Below, piece after piece: positions 40,983 to 49,572 of a DNA stretch of 51,204 bases; the stretch's first letter is position 1; each line of letters starts with the position of its first letter. A program made the position numbers and the translations under genes. The notes beneath the pieces were generated by a model. It saw only the letters and a list, made by a program, of their open reading frames with translations, had not been told where the DNA came from and searched no databases. This stretch comes from an uncultured Roseovarius sp. (GTDB taxonomy: Bacteria; Pseudomonadota; Alphaproteobacteria; Rhodobacterales; Rhodobacteraceae), in NCBI RefSeq assembly GCF_947489715.1, contig NZ_CANLER010000017.1, positions 1 through 51,204 of the forward strand, in the 5' to 3' direction.

Positions 40983-41966
40983 ATGAGCAATAATCCGTTC
41001 CCATTGGACAAGGAGGGGCTTCTGGAAGCCTATCGCCGGATGAAGACCATCCGCGAATTCGAAGAGCGCCTGCATGTCGATTTCGGCCGTGGCGACATCC
41101 CCGGTTTCGTACATCTCTATGCCGGGGAAGAGGCCGCAGGCGTGGGCATCATGATGCATCTTGAGGATCACGACCGCATCGCCTCGACCCACCGGGGCCA
41201 CGGCCATTGCATCGCCAAGGGCGTCGATGTGAAGGGCATGATGGCCGAGATCTATGGCAAATCCAGCGGGTCCTGCGCGGGCAAAGGCGGGTCAATGCAC
41301 ATCGCCGATCTGTCCAGGGGCATGATGGGCGCCAATGGCATCCTGGGGGCCGGCGCGCCACTGGTTTGCGGTGCGGCGCTGGCGGCGCAGAAACTGGGCC
41401 ATGACGGCGTGGCGATCACGTTTTTCGGCGACGGGGCCTCGAACCAGGGCACGGTGCTGGAATCGATGAACCTGGCGGCGATCTGGAACCTGCCCGCGAT
41501 CTTCGTCGTGGAAAACAACGGCTATGCGGAATCGACCTCTGTCGATTATGCGGTGGCCTCGGATTCCTATGTCGACCGCGCCACCGGTTTCGGCATGCCC
41601 GGCATCACCGTCGACGGCATTGATTTCTTCGCCGTCTACGAAGCCGCCGGAGAGGTCATCCGTCGCGCCCGCGAAGGTGCCGGACCAACGCTGATGGAAT
41701 GCAAGATGATCCGCTTTTTCGGCCATTTCGAAGGCGACGCGCAGACCTATCGCGCCCCCGGCGAGAATGAGGCGAACCGCGCCAATAACGACTGCATCAA
41801 GATCTTCCGCGCCAAGGTGACCGAAGCTGGCGTCGTGAGTGATGCCGAACTGGACGCCATCGACAGCGACGTCATGGCGCTGATCGACGCCGCCGTGGAA
41901 GAGGCGATCGCCGCCCCGCTTCCGGGTCCGGCCGACCTGACCACCGACGTGTACGTGACCTACTGA
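40983..41966 (+). CDS. acoA: acetoin dehydrogenase E1 alpha subunit
   Basis: 327 aa. With AcoB it forms the thiamine-diphosphate E1 that cleaves acetoin, giving acetaldehyde and an acetyl group passed to E2. TPP motif: GDG at 149-151 and NN at 178-179. The N-terminal RMKTIREFEERL and FGRGDIPGFVHLYAGEEA fit pyruvate/acetoin E1 alpha. GGGAGG before the ATG. 12 nt after acoX. Confidence 0.94.
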   Translation: MSNNPFPLDKEGLLEAYRRMKTIREFEERLHVDFGRGDIPGFVHLYAGEEAAGVGIMMHLEDHDRIASTHRGHGHCIAKGVDVKGMMAEIYGKSSGSCAGKGGSMHIADLSRGMMGANGILGAGAPLVCGAALAAQKLGHDGVAITFFGDGASNQGTVLESMNLAAIWNLPAIFVVENNGYAESTSVDYAVASDSYVDRATGFGMPGITVDGIDFFAVYEAAGEVIRRAREGAGPTLMECKMIRFFGHFEGDAQTYRAPGENEANRANNDCIKIFRAKVTEAGVVSDAELDAIDSDVMALIDAAVEEAIAAPLPGPADLTTDVYVTY

Positions 41967-41993
41967 CACGTTTGAAAAGAAAGGAGAATTACC

Positions 41994-43001
41994 ATGGCAC
42001 GTACCTTAAGCATGAAAGACGCGATCAACGAAGCGCTGGATCAGGAGATGAGCCGCGACCCGACGGTGATCATGATGGGCGAAGATATCGTCGGCGGCAC
42101 CGGCAGCCCCGGCGAGGAGGACGCCTGGGGCGGGGTGCTGGGGGTCTCGAAAGGGCTCTATCACAAGCATCCCAAGCAGATGATCGACACGCCGCTGTCG
42201 GAAAGCGCCTATGTGGGTGCCGCAATCGGCGCGGCCACCTGCGGGCTCAGGCCGGTGGCGGAACTGATGTTCATCGACTTCATGGGCGTTTGTCTCGATC
42301 AGATCTACAATCAGGCGGCCAAGTTCCGCTACATGTTCGGCGGCAAGGCCGAAACCCCGGTGGTGATCCGGGCGATGTGCGGCGCGGGCTTTCGCGCGGC
42401 GGCACAGCACAGCCAGATGCTCAGCCCGATCTTCACCCACATCCCCGGCCTCAAGGTGGTCTGCCCGTCCAACGCCTATGACACCAAGGGCCTGCTGATC
42501 CAGTCGATCCGCGATAACGACCCGGTGATCTTTCTCGAGCACAAGAACCTCTACGCCTCGGAATGCGACGTGCCCGAGGAATCCTATGCCATCCCCTTTG
42601 GCGAGGCCAACGTGGCGCGCGAAGGCAAGGACGTCACCATTGTCGCCTACGGTCTGATGGTACCCAATTCGCTCGCTGCCGCCGACACGCTCAAGGGCGA
42701 AGGCATCGAGGCCGAGGTGATCGACCTGCGCACCCTGTCGCCCATCGACATGGACACGGTGATCGAAAGCGTCGAGGAAACCGGGCGACTGGTCTGCGTG
42801 GACGAGGCAAACCCGCGCTGCTCCATCGCCTCGGATGTCTCGGCCGGCGTGGCGCAGGAGGCGTTCAGCGCCCTCAAGGCCCCGATCCGCATGGTCACCG
42901 CACCCCATTCGCCGGTGCCGTTTTCGCCCGCGCTCGAAGACCTCTATATCCCGTCCCCGGACCGGATCGCCGATGCCGTGCGCAAGACGATGGGGGCATG
43001 A
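41994..43001 (+). CDS. acoB: acetoin dehydrogenase E1 beta subunit
   Basis: 335 aa. Transketolase pyrimidine-binding domain with VIMMGEDIVGGTGSP, the E of which activates TPP, and SESAYVGAAIGAATCGLRPV. C-terminal domain: EVIDLRTLSPIDMDTVIESV. AAGGAG before the ATG. Its stop overlaps the acoC start (ATGA). Confidence 0.94.
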   Translation: MARTLSMKDAINEALDQEMSRDPTVIMMGEDIVGGTGSPGEEDAWGGVLGVSKGLYHKHPKQMIDTPLSESAYVGAAIGAATCGLRPVAELMFIDFMGVCLDQIYNQAAKFRYMFGGKAETPVVIRAMCGAGFRAAAQHSQMLSPIFTHIPGLKVVCPSNAYDTKGLLIQSIRDNDPVIFLEHKNLYASECDVPEESYAIPFGEANVAREGKDVTIVAYGLMVPNSLAAADTLKGEGIEAEVIDLRTLSPIDMDTVIESVEETGRLVCVDEANPRCSIASDVSAGVAQEAFSALKAPIRMVTAPHSPVPFSPALEDLYIPSPDRIADAVRKTMGA

Positions 43002-44113
43002 CCGGAATGAGTGACCTGATCACACCGATCATCATGCCAAAATGGGGGCTGTCGATGCAGGAAGGCACCCTGGCGGAATGGCATGTCGAAGAAGGCACCG
43101 AAATCTCGCCGGGGGACGAGATCATGGATGTCGAAACCGACAAGATCGCCAATGTCGTGGAGGCCGCCGATGGGGGCCTTCTGCGACGGCGCGTCGGCAC
43201 CGAAGGGCAGGTCTATCCGGTGCGCGCCCTGCTGGGCGTCATGGCCCCCGACAGCGTCAGCGATACCGAAATCGACGCTTATGTCGACGCCTTCGTCGTG
43301 CCGAAGGTCGAAGAAGACGAAGATACCGGTCCCACCTACCAGTTCGCCGAGCTGCCCATTGGGCGCATCCGCTATGCCGAACGCGGTGGCGACGGGGTGC
43401 CGGTCCTGCTGATCCACGGCTTTGGCGGCGATCTCGACAACTGGCTCTTCAATATCGACGCCATTGCCGGAACCGCGCCGGTCTACGCGCTTGACCTGCC
43501 GGGGCATGGTCAGTCCATCAAAGCCGTGGACAATCCCGGACTGGGCGTCATGGTCGACGCGGCTCTGGCTTTCATGGATCATGTGCAGATCGACAAGGCC
43601 CACCTGGTCGGTCATTCGATGGGCGGGCTGATTTCGGGCCGGGTCGCCATCGACCATCCGGCGCGCGTGGCGTCCCTGACGCTGATCGGCTCCGCCGGTC
43701 TGGGGGACGAGATCAACCCGGACTATGTCGAAGGTTTCGTTGCCTCCACGTCGCGCCGCGAACTGAAACCCAAGCTGCAACACCTCTTTGCCGATCAGGG
43801 CCTGGTGAACCGCTCGATGGTCGATGACCTGCTTAAATACAAACGTCTCGACGGGGTGCAGGACTTCCTCGAAAACCTCAGCGCCAGCCTGTTCAGTGGC
43901 GGCCAACAGGCCGACCGGATCGCAGACGGGCTCGGCCCGCTTGACTGCCCCTGCCAGATCATCTGGGGTGCCGAGGATGCCGTGATCCCTGCGGCACATG
44001 CCAAGGCGATCTCAACCGCTTCCGTCACCGTGATCGACGGGGCCGGGCACATGGTCCAGATGGAACAGGCCGCCAAAGTGAACGACCTGATCAAGGCGCA
44101 TATCAGCGCCTGA
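42998..44113 (+). CDS. acoC: acetoin dehydrogenase E2 with alpha/beta-hydrolase domain
   Basis: 371 aa. An N-terminal biotinyl-lipoyl domain (residues 5-83) has the lipoylation Lys49 in ETDKIANV. From about residue 115 an alpha/beta-hydrolase domain replaces the usual catalytic acyltransferase: LLIHGFGG, nucleophile Ser207 in GHSMGG, His351 in GAGHMVQ. This fusion is the AcoC form of E2. No peripheral-subunit-binding domain is visible, and no acoL (E3) gene follows, so E3 must come from another locus. Confidence 0.93.
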   Translation: MTGMSDLITPIIMPKWGLSMQEGTLAEWHVEEGTEISPGDEIMDVETDKIANVVEAADGGLLRRRVGTEGQVYPVRALLGVMAPDSVSDTEIDAYVDAFVVPKVEEDEDTGPTYQFAELPIGRIRYAERGGDGVPVLLIHGFGGDLDNWLFNIDAIAGTAPVYALDLPGHGQSIKAVDNPGLGVMVDAALAFMDHVQIDKAHLVGHSMGGLISGRVAIDHPARVASLTLIGSAGLGDEINPDYVEGFVASTSRRELKPKLQHLFADQGLVNRSMVDDLLKYKRLDGVQDFLENLSASLFSGGQQADRIADGLGPLDCPCQIIWGAEDAVIPAAHAKAISTASVTVIDGAGHMVQMEQAAKVNDLIKAHISA

Positions 44114-44120
44114 TCAAGCG

Positions 44121-44158
44121 GCGCATCCGGCCAATCTCCCGGTCGGGTGCGCGGTTTT
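44121..44158 (+). terminator. Rho-independent terminator after acoC
   Basis: 12-bp stem GCGCATCCGGCC / GGTCGGGTGCGC with two G-U pairs, 8-nt loop, then TTTT. It separates acoXABC from acoR. Confidence 0.8.
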
Positions 44159-44296
44159 CTGACCGTTCAGGCCGTATAGACAAAGGCATAACTCGTCTTT
44201 TTCGGGAAAATTTGTTAACACTGCACGGATGTGACGATCCGGGTCGGGACAGTTTACACCCCGCTCGCGGCGGCACCACCTGGGAGGGGTTCTGCA

Positions 44297-46033
44297 ATGT
44301 CCGATGCCAGCACATTTGAAAACCACGTCCGCGAAATCATCTCGGTGGCGGAAGGCGGCACAAGCTCGCGCGATCCCGAAGTGGTCAGTTCATGGCTGCG
44401 CTGCCTCAACGATCACAAGCTCGACCCCGAACATAAGGGCGAGGCGATCATCCTGCCCGAAGATCGCCTGCGCCAGCACCAGCAAGAGGCCGAAGACCTG
44501 CTGTCAATCGCCCGCTATGGCATGGAAGACCTCTACCGCCGCGTCAATTCGATGGGCTATGTCCTGCTGCTGACCGATGCCAAGGGCGTCACGGTCGATT
44601 TCATCGGCGATGAAAAAGTCGACCGCGAATTGAAACGCGCCGGGCTCTATATCGGCTCGGAATGGAGCGAGGAAAACGCCGGCACCTGTGGCGTGGGCGC
44701 GTGCCTGTCCTCGGGCGAGGCGATCGTCGTGCACCAGACCGATCATTTCGACATGGCGCACACTCCGCTCAGCTGTACCGCCGCCCCGATCTATGACCTG
44801 ACCGGCGCGCTCAAAGGGGTGCTTGACGTCTCACTCCTGATGTCCCCGACCGAAAAATACAGCCAGGCCCTGACCCTCGAAGTGGTCAAATCCTGCGTCC
44901 GCCGGATCGAGTTGGCCAATCTGGAAACCCATCGCAAGACCGACTGGATCGTGCGGATGAGTTCCTCGACCGAGTTTCTGGGTGTCGATCCCACCAGCGC
45001 CTTTTCGGTGGCCGCGGACGGTACGATCTCGGGCATGACCCACGGCGCCATGCAGATGATGGCGCAGGCCGCCAGCGGCGCACCTCAGGACCCGACAAAA
45101 CTGATCGGCAGACCGTTCGAGGATTTCTTCGATTTTGATTTCAACGATCTGCCGCGCCTGCTGGGGGCCAACACGCCGGGCGAACAGGCGATGGAAACCA
45201 GCGACGGTCAGATCGTCTTTGCCAATGTGCAGGCACCGGTGCGCATCCCGCAATCGACCACGCGATCAGACCTGCCCGCCCCCCTTGCGCAAACCCATGG
45301 CGGCGATCCTGCGATGAGTTTGCTGGCTGCCAAAGCCGCCCGGATCGTCGACAAGCAGATCAGCATCATCCTTGAGGGGGAAACAGGTGTCGGCAAGGAA
45401 TTCGTCGCCCGCGCCCTGCACGCCTCGCGCAAAAAGAAGCGCCCGTTCGTGGCGATTAACTGTGCCTCCCTGCCCGAGGCGCTGATCGAAAGCGAGCTTT
45501 TCGGATATGCCCCGCATGCCTTTACCGGTGCCGACACCAAGGGCAAAAAGGGCCTGATCGAACAGGCCAATGGCGGCACGCTGTTCCTTGATGAAATCGG
45601 TGACATGCCGCTGGCGCTTCAGGCCCGGCTGCTCAGGGTGCTGTCGGAACGCGAGGTGATGGCCGTGGGCGGCACCCGTCCCATCCCGGTCGATATCCGC
45701 GTCGTCTCGGCCTCGCACCGCGACCTCAAGCTGCTCGTTGACAGCGGTCAGTTCCGCCAGGACCTGTTTTACCGGCTCAACGGCGTGGTCCTCAGCATCC
45801 CGCCCCTGCGCGACCGGCAAGACAAGATCTGGCTGATCAAACGCCTCTCGTCGCTGGTGGCAAAGGATCAGGCTTTCAGCTTCTCCGATGACGCCATCGC
45901 ACATCTTTGCGCCTATCACTGGCCGGGCAATATCCGCGAGATGATCAACGCGTTCGAACTCTGCTTCGCCCTTTGCGATGGCAATCTGATCGAAGCCAGC
46001 GATCTGCCGGAACATATCCGCCCCAGCCCCTGA
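44297..46033 (+). CDS. acoR: sigma-54-dependent activator AcoR, without DNA-binding HTH
   Basis: 578 aa; ATG 44297 has GGAGG 8 nt upstream. The N-terminal GAF-type sensor domain covers about residues 60-205 (GSEWSEENAGTCGVGACLSS). The AAA+ domain covers about 330-570: Walker A GETGVGKE (361-368), HAFTGA (407-412, usual GAFTGA), Walker B TLFLDEIGD (428-436), WPGNIREM (542-549). The protein ends eight residues after ...ASDLPEHIRP, exactly where AcoR proteins normally continue into a Fis-type HTH. No HTH is found in other frames before the terminator region. It should activate the -24/-12 promoter upstream of acoX, possibly without a bound enhancer. Confidence 0.9.
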   Translation: MSDASTFENHVREIISVAEGGTSSRDPEVVSSWLRCLNDHKLDPEHKGEAIILPEDRLRQHQQEAEDLLSIARYGMEDLYRRVNSMGYVLLLTDAKGVTVDFIGDEKVDRELKRAGLYIGSEWSEENAGTCGVGACLSSGEAIVVHQTDHFDMAHTPLSCTAAPIYDLTGALKGVLDVSLLMSPTEKYSQALTLEVVKSCVRRIELANLETHRKTDWIVRMSSSTEFLGVDPTSAFSVAADGTISGMTHGAMQMMAQAASGAPQDPTKLIGRPFEDFFDFDFNDLPRLLGANTPGEQAMETSDGQIVFANVQAPVRIPQSTTRSDLPAPLAQTHGGDPAMSLLAAKAARIVDKQISIILEGETGVGKEFVARALHASRKKKRPFVAINCASLPEALIESELFGYAPHAFTGADTKGKKGLIEQANGGTLFLDEIGDMPLALQARLLRVLSEREVMAVGGTRPIPVDIRVVSASHRDLKLLVDSGQFRQDLFYRLNGVVLSIPPLRDRQDKIWLIKRLSSLVAKDQAFSFSDDAIAHLCAYHWPGNIREMINAFELCFALCDGNLIEASDLPEHIRPSP

Positions 46034-46052
46034 CACCGTTTGACCTCGGCAT

Positions 46053-46084
46053 GAAAAAAGGGCGGCCCTTGCGGACCACCCTTT
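46053..46084 (-). terminator. bidirectional terminator between acoR and creatinase
   Basis: AAAGGGCGG / CCACCCTTT stem with one mismatch, flanked by six A on the left, which reads as a U-run for the minus-strand creatinase transcript. Confidence 0.65.
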
Positions 46085-46117
46085 GCATTTTGCCCGCCCA
46101 ACGGTTTTGGAAACCGC

Positions 46118-46156
46118 ACCGACGCAATACCGACGTTTTACCGACGTGATACCGAC
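46118..46156. repeat. 11-bp iteron array, locus 2
   Basis: ACCGAC starts at 46118, 46129, 46140 and 46151, exactly 11 bp apart. Units read ATACCGACGTT and TTACCGACGTG. Located between the convergent ends of acoR (46033) and creatinase (46169). Confidence 0.9.
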
Positions 46157-46168
46157 AAGCGTTTTGGC

Positions 46169-47410
46169 CTATCCAACGACGTTGAAATCGGGGCCGTAGG
46201 GATAGCCGGTGATGTTCTCGTTGCCATCCTCGGTGATCACCAGCACGTCATGCTCGCGGTACCCCCCAGCACCGGGTTGACCCTCGGCGATGGTCAGCAT
46301 CGGCTCCATTGAGATTACCATGCCCGGTTCCAGCACCGTGTCGATATCCTCGCGCAGTTCCAGCCCGGCCTCGCGGCCGTAATAGTGGCTCAACACCCCG
46401 AAGGAATGACCATATCCAAAGGTGCGGTATTGCAGCAAATCACGCTCGGCAAAGAAGTCGTTGATCTTATGCGTCACCTCGGCACAGCTCACGCCGGGCT
46501 TCAGCAGCGACATGCCATATTCATGGGCGGCCACGTTCGCCTCCCAGATTTTCAGGCTGGCATCGTCGACTTCACCCACGAACATGGTGCGTTCAAGCGC
46601 CACGTAATAGGCTGAAACCATTGGGAAAGTATTCAGGCTCAGGATATCGCCGCGTTGCAGATGACGACCGGTAACCGGATTATGCGCGCCATCGGTGTTG
46701 ACGCCTGACTGGAACCAGACCCAGGTGTCACGATATTCCGCATCCGGGAAGACGCGGGCAATCTCGGCCTCCATCGCGTCGCGGCCCGCCATGGCCACGT
46801 CAATCTCGCGGGTGCCTTCGCGAACCGCATCGCGGATAGCATAACCGCCCACATCCGCAATTGCGGTGCACTGACGAATAAGCGCGATCTCGGCGGCGGA
46901 TTTATGCATCCGCTGCACCATGGTGTGCCCCGCCATATCGACGGTTTTGCCGGGTTTCAGGAACGCTTCCAGCTTACCCTTCTGCACCAGTGTCAGGTGA
47001 TCACCCTCATAGCCCACGACCTTACCTTCGCCAGATACTGACAGGATCGCCCGCCAGTAATTGTCGCGCTGCCAGTCGGTATAGGTGATATTGTCGCAAA
47101 AACACCGCCGCCACGGCTGCCCGGCATCAATCCCGGCGCTGATGGTGACGCATTCGTCCTTGGTCACGACCAGCCCGTAGGGGCGGCCAAAGGCGCAATA
47201 AAGAAAGCCCGAGTAATAGGCGATATTATGCATCGAGGTGAAGACAGCGGCGTCAACCCCCGCCTCGGCCATGATCCGGCGCAGACCGGCAACACGGGCT
47301 TCGTATTCGGCAACCTCAAAGGCCAGCGGAGCCTTTTCGCCATTGTGGAAACGGTACATTTCCGGGCGGGCGGTGCCGCCAAATTGGGTGGATTCTGGAT
47401 GTGCAGTCAT
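46169..47410 (-). CDS. creatinase (creatine amidinohydrolase)
   Basis: 413 aa; ATG 47410 has AGGAGG upstream. It splits creatine into sarcosine and urea. Pita-bread (M24) fold without the usual metal site. The residues of Pseudomonas creatinase are all present: His243 in GAHNPVT, Glu273 in ALERTMF, Arg353 in LELREDIDTVLEPG and Glu369 in SMEPM. Blocks such as LQYRTFGYGHSFGVLSHYYG are nearly unchanged, so creatinase is preferred over prolidase. Divergent from the P1 peptidase gene. Confidence 0.92.
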   Translation of the reverse strand: MTAHPESTQFGGTARPEMYRFHNGEKAPLAFEVAEYEARVAGLRRIMAEAGVDAAVFTSMHNIAYYSGFLYCAFGRPYGLVVTKDECVTISAGIDAGQPWRRCFCDNITYTDWQRDNYWRAILSVSGEGKVVGYEGDHLTLVQKGKLEAFLKPGKTVDMAGHTMVQRMHKSAAEIALIRQCTAIADVGGYAIRDAVREGTREIDVAMAGRDAMEAEIARVFPDAEYRDTWVWFQSGVNTDGAHNPVTGRHLQRGDILSLNTFPMVSAYYVALERTMFVGEVDDASLKIWEANVAAHEYGMSLLKPGVSCAEVTHKINDFFAERDLLQYRTFGYGHSFGVLSHYYGREAGLELREDIDTVLEPGMVISMEPMLTIAEGQPGAGGYREHDVLVITEDGNENITGYPYGPDFNVVG

Positions 47411-47567
47411 AGTGACCCTCCTGAAAAGAAAGGTCCCGGCGTTCAGGACTGTTTGGGATATGTATAGGCTTGCGGGGCGACGCCATCGCCCCAGCCTGAG
47501 GCTTTTCTTGCCGATCCCGCGCAATCTGGCAAGATGAATCGCGACACCAAGGGGACGTTTTTAAACC

Positions 47568-48566
47568 ATGAGCGCAAAACCCGGCCCGATGAACCTGATC
47601 ACCGATGTCGCTGGATTGCGCGTGGGCTGCGCGAAGGATGAAACGATCAAGACCGGCGTGACCGTCCTGCTGGGCGACGCGCCCTTTACCGCCGGCGTGC
47701 ACGTTATGGGCGGCGCGCCCGGCACGCGCGAAACCGACCTGCTGGCCCCCGACAAGACGGTCGAGCAGGTCGATGCGCTGGTCCTGTCCGGTGGCTCGGC
47801 CTTCGGCCTTGATGCCGCTTCGAGCGTGGCCGACGGGCTGCGTTCGCTGGGGCGCGGCTTTGCAGTGGGCGATCAGCGCGTGCCCATCGTGCCCGGCGCG
47901 ATCCTGTTTGACCTGCTGAACGGCGGCGACAAGACCTGGGATGAGAATCCCTATAAACAGCTCGGCCAGCAGGCGCTCGCCGCCGCCGACACCCGCTTCG
48001 ATCTTGGCACGTCAGGCGCGGGCACCGGCGCGACCACCGCCACGCTCAAGGGCGGGCTGGGATCGGCCTCGCTGGTGCTGCCGTCGGGCCATATGATTGG
48101 CGCGCTGGTGGCGGTCAACGCGCTTGGATCGGCGACGGTCGGCGACGGCCCGCATTTCTGGGCCGCCCCGTTCGAGATCGGGACCGAATTCGGCGGTCTC
48201 GGCCCGGCACATCACTTCCCCGGTATTCTGGTCCCACCCACGAAACTTGCGCAGCACGCCAATACCACCATCGGCATCGTCGCCACCGATGCGACCCTGA
48301 CACAGGCGCAATGCACCAGGCTGGCGACTGCCGCCCATGACGGGTTTGCCCGCGCGCTCCTTCCGTCGCACACCCCGATGGATGGCGATCTGATCTTTGC
48401 TGCCGCCACCGGCGCCAAACCGCTGACGGACCCGCTGTCCGATACGCTGATGCTGGGGCATGCCGCGGCCACCTGCATGGCCCGTGCCATCGCCCGCGCG
48501 ATTTTCAATGCAACCCCGGCAGTGGACGATACGCTGCCCTGCTGGTCTGATCTGCCCGGCAGTTGA
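47568..48566 (+). CDS. P1-family peptidase (DmpA type)
   Basis: 332 aa. DmpA/ornithine-acetyltransferase fold. LVLSGGSAFGLDAASSVADG and TSGAGTGATTATLKGGLGSA are conserved blocks; self-cleavage is expected before Thr233 in ANTTIGIVATDA, which becomes the N-terminal nucleophile. Family members are aminopeptidases or beta-peptidyl peptidases. Substrate unknown. Confidence 0.9.
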   Translation: MSAKPGPMNLITDVAGLRVGCAKDETIKTGVTVLLGDAPFTAGVHVMGGAPGTRETDLLAPDKTVEQVDALVLSGGSAFGLDAASSVADGLRSLGRGFAVGDQRVPIVPGAILFDLLNGGDKTWDENPYKQLGQQALAAADTRFDLGTSGAGTGATTATLKGGLGSASLVLPSGHMIGALVAVNALGSATVGDGPHFWAAPFEIGTEFGGLGPAHHFPGILVPPTKLAQHANTTIGIVATDATLTQAQCTRLATAAHDGFARALLPSHTPMDGDLIFAAATGAKPLTDPLSDTLMLGHAAATCMARAIARAIFNATPAVDDTLPCWSDLPGS

Positions 48567-48605
48567 CCGAGCGCTCTGTTAACGGTGCCCGACACCGCCC
48601 CAATT

Positions 48606-48644
48606 ACCGACGTAATACCGACGTTTTACCGACGTGATACAGCC
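48606..48644. repeat. 11-bp iteron array, locus 3
   Basis: ACCGAC at 48606, 48617 and 48628 with a degenerate fourth unit (ACAGCC) at 48639, period 11. The middle units equal those of locus 2 (ATACCGACGTT, TTACCGACGTG). Located between the convergent ends at 48566 and 48695. Confidence 0.88.
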
Positions 48645-48694
48645 GCCGGTTTTGCCTTGTTAACCAAGGGATTGGCCGCTGATTCGCCAACCTC

Positions 48695-49492
48695 TCAGCC
48701 AGATCCCGAAATCAGCGCTTCTGTGATCGCGCTCTGACCATCTTTCAACCCGTCGATCACATCGAAATGATGCCGGTTCGTGTCGACCACATGCGCAGCA
48801 CCCCAAGCCTCGGCCAGCCATCGCGCCTGATCCAGGAAAACCGGGCGTTCCTCTGCCCCGACCCAGACGGTCACCGGCACCTTCAGCGGTGTCATCAGCG
48901 CCGGGCTTTCCGCCACCGCGCGCGCCTCATCCAAGCGGAAATCGGCATTCATCGCCGTCTTGATCAGGGGTCGCAGATCCGACACCGGGGAAATCGGCAT
49001 GACATGCCCTACGCGCTCGAACACCGCCTTCGGCAACACTCCCGCAACGCACATCCGCGCCACCAGATGCCCGCCCGCCGAATGGCCCGCCAACAGGATT
49101 GGCCCATCGGCCCGGGCAGCGACAGCGGTAATCGCCTGCGCTATTTGTCCTGTGATATCAGCAATGTGGACCTGCGGGCAAAGATCATAAGACGGCATCG
49201 CCACCGTCCATCCCCGCGCCAGCATGCCGGCGGCGAAATGCGACCAGAACGCCCGGTGAAACTTGAGCCAATAGCCGCCATGCACAAAGACGCAAAGCCC
49301 TCTGGACACCCCCTCGGGCATGAAGAGATCAAAGCGCTGCCGGTCGGACGCGCCATAGGCAATCCCAAGCTCGGTCAGCCCCTTGCTGCTCATTCGTCCG
49401 CGAAACGCTGCCGCCTCGGCTTCCCAGCGGCCCGGATAAGCCTCTGCCCCCGGAATATAAGGCGCATTGGCATACGCATCGTCCCAATCCAT
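48695..49492 (-). CDS. alpha/beta hydrolase, kynurenine-formamidase-like
   Basis: 265 aa. HGGYW (71-75) is the oxyanion-hole motif and Ser138 in GHSAGGH the nucleophile, with a His in TNRHHFDVID. The order and the PISPVSDLRPL segment resemble the eukaryotic-type arylformamidase that hydrolyses N-formylkynurenine. No kyn genes adjoin, so a general esterase is possible. Confidence 0.82.
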   Translation of the reverse strand: MDWDDAYANAPYIPGAEAYPGRWEAEAAAFRGRMSSKGLTELGIAYGASDRQRFDLFMPEGVSRGLCVFVHGGYWLKFHRAFWSHFAAGMLARGWTVAMPSYDLCPQVHIADITGQIAQAITAVAARADGPILLAGHSAGGHLVARMCVAGVLPKAVFERVGHVMPISPVSDLRPLIKTAMNADFRLDEARAVAESPALMTPLKVPVTVWVGAEERPVFLDQARWLAEAWGAAHVVDTNRHHFDVIDGLKDGQSAITEALISGSG

Positions 49493-49572
49493 AGGTCTAA
49501 CTCCCCCGTGGTACTGGACAAGCCTAGCGCAAGATGCTTTGGCTGTGCGAGACCAATTTCAGGGGACACGAC

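Noticed and set aside
40002..41207. 401-codon minus-strand frame
   Set aside because: Antisense to acoX/acoA; no recognisable domain.
42944..43999. 351-codon minus-strand frame (and 42006-42908)
   Set aside because: Shadows of acoC and acoB, which have strong motifs, ribosome sites and operon spacing.
46034..46150. Hidden HTH for AcoR in another frame
   Set aside because: No frame after the acoR stop shows a Fis-type HTH; the region holds a terminator and the iteron array.
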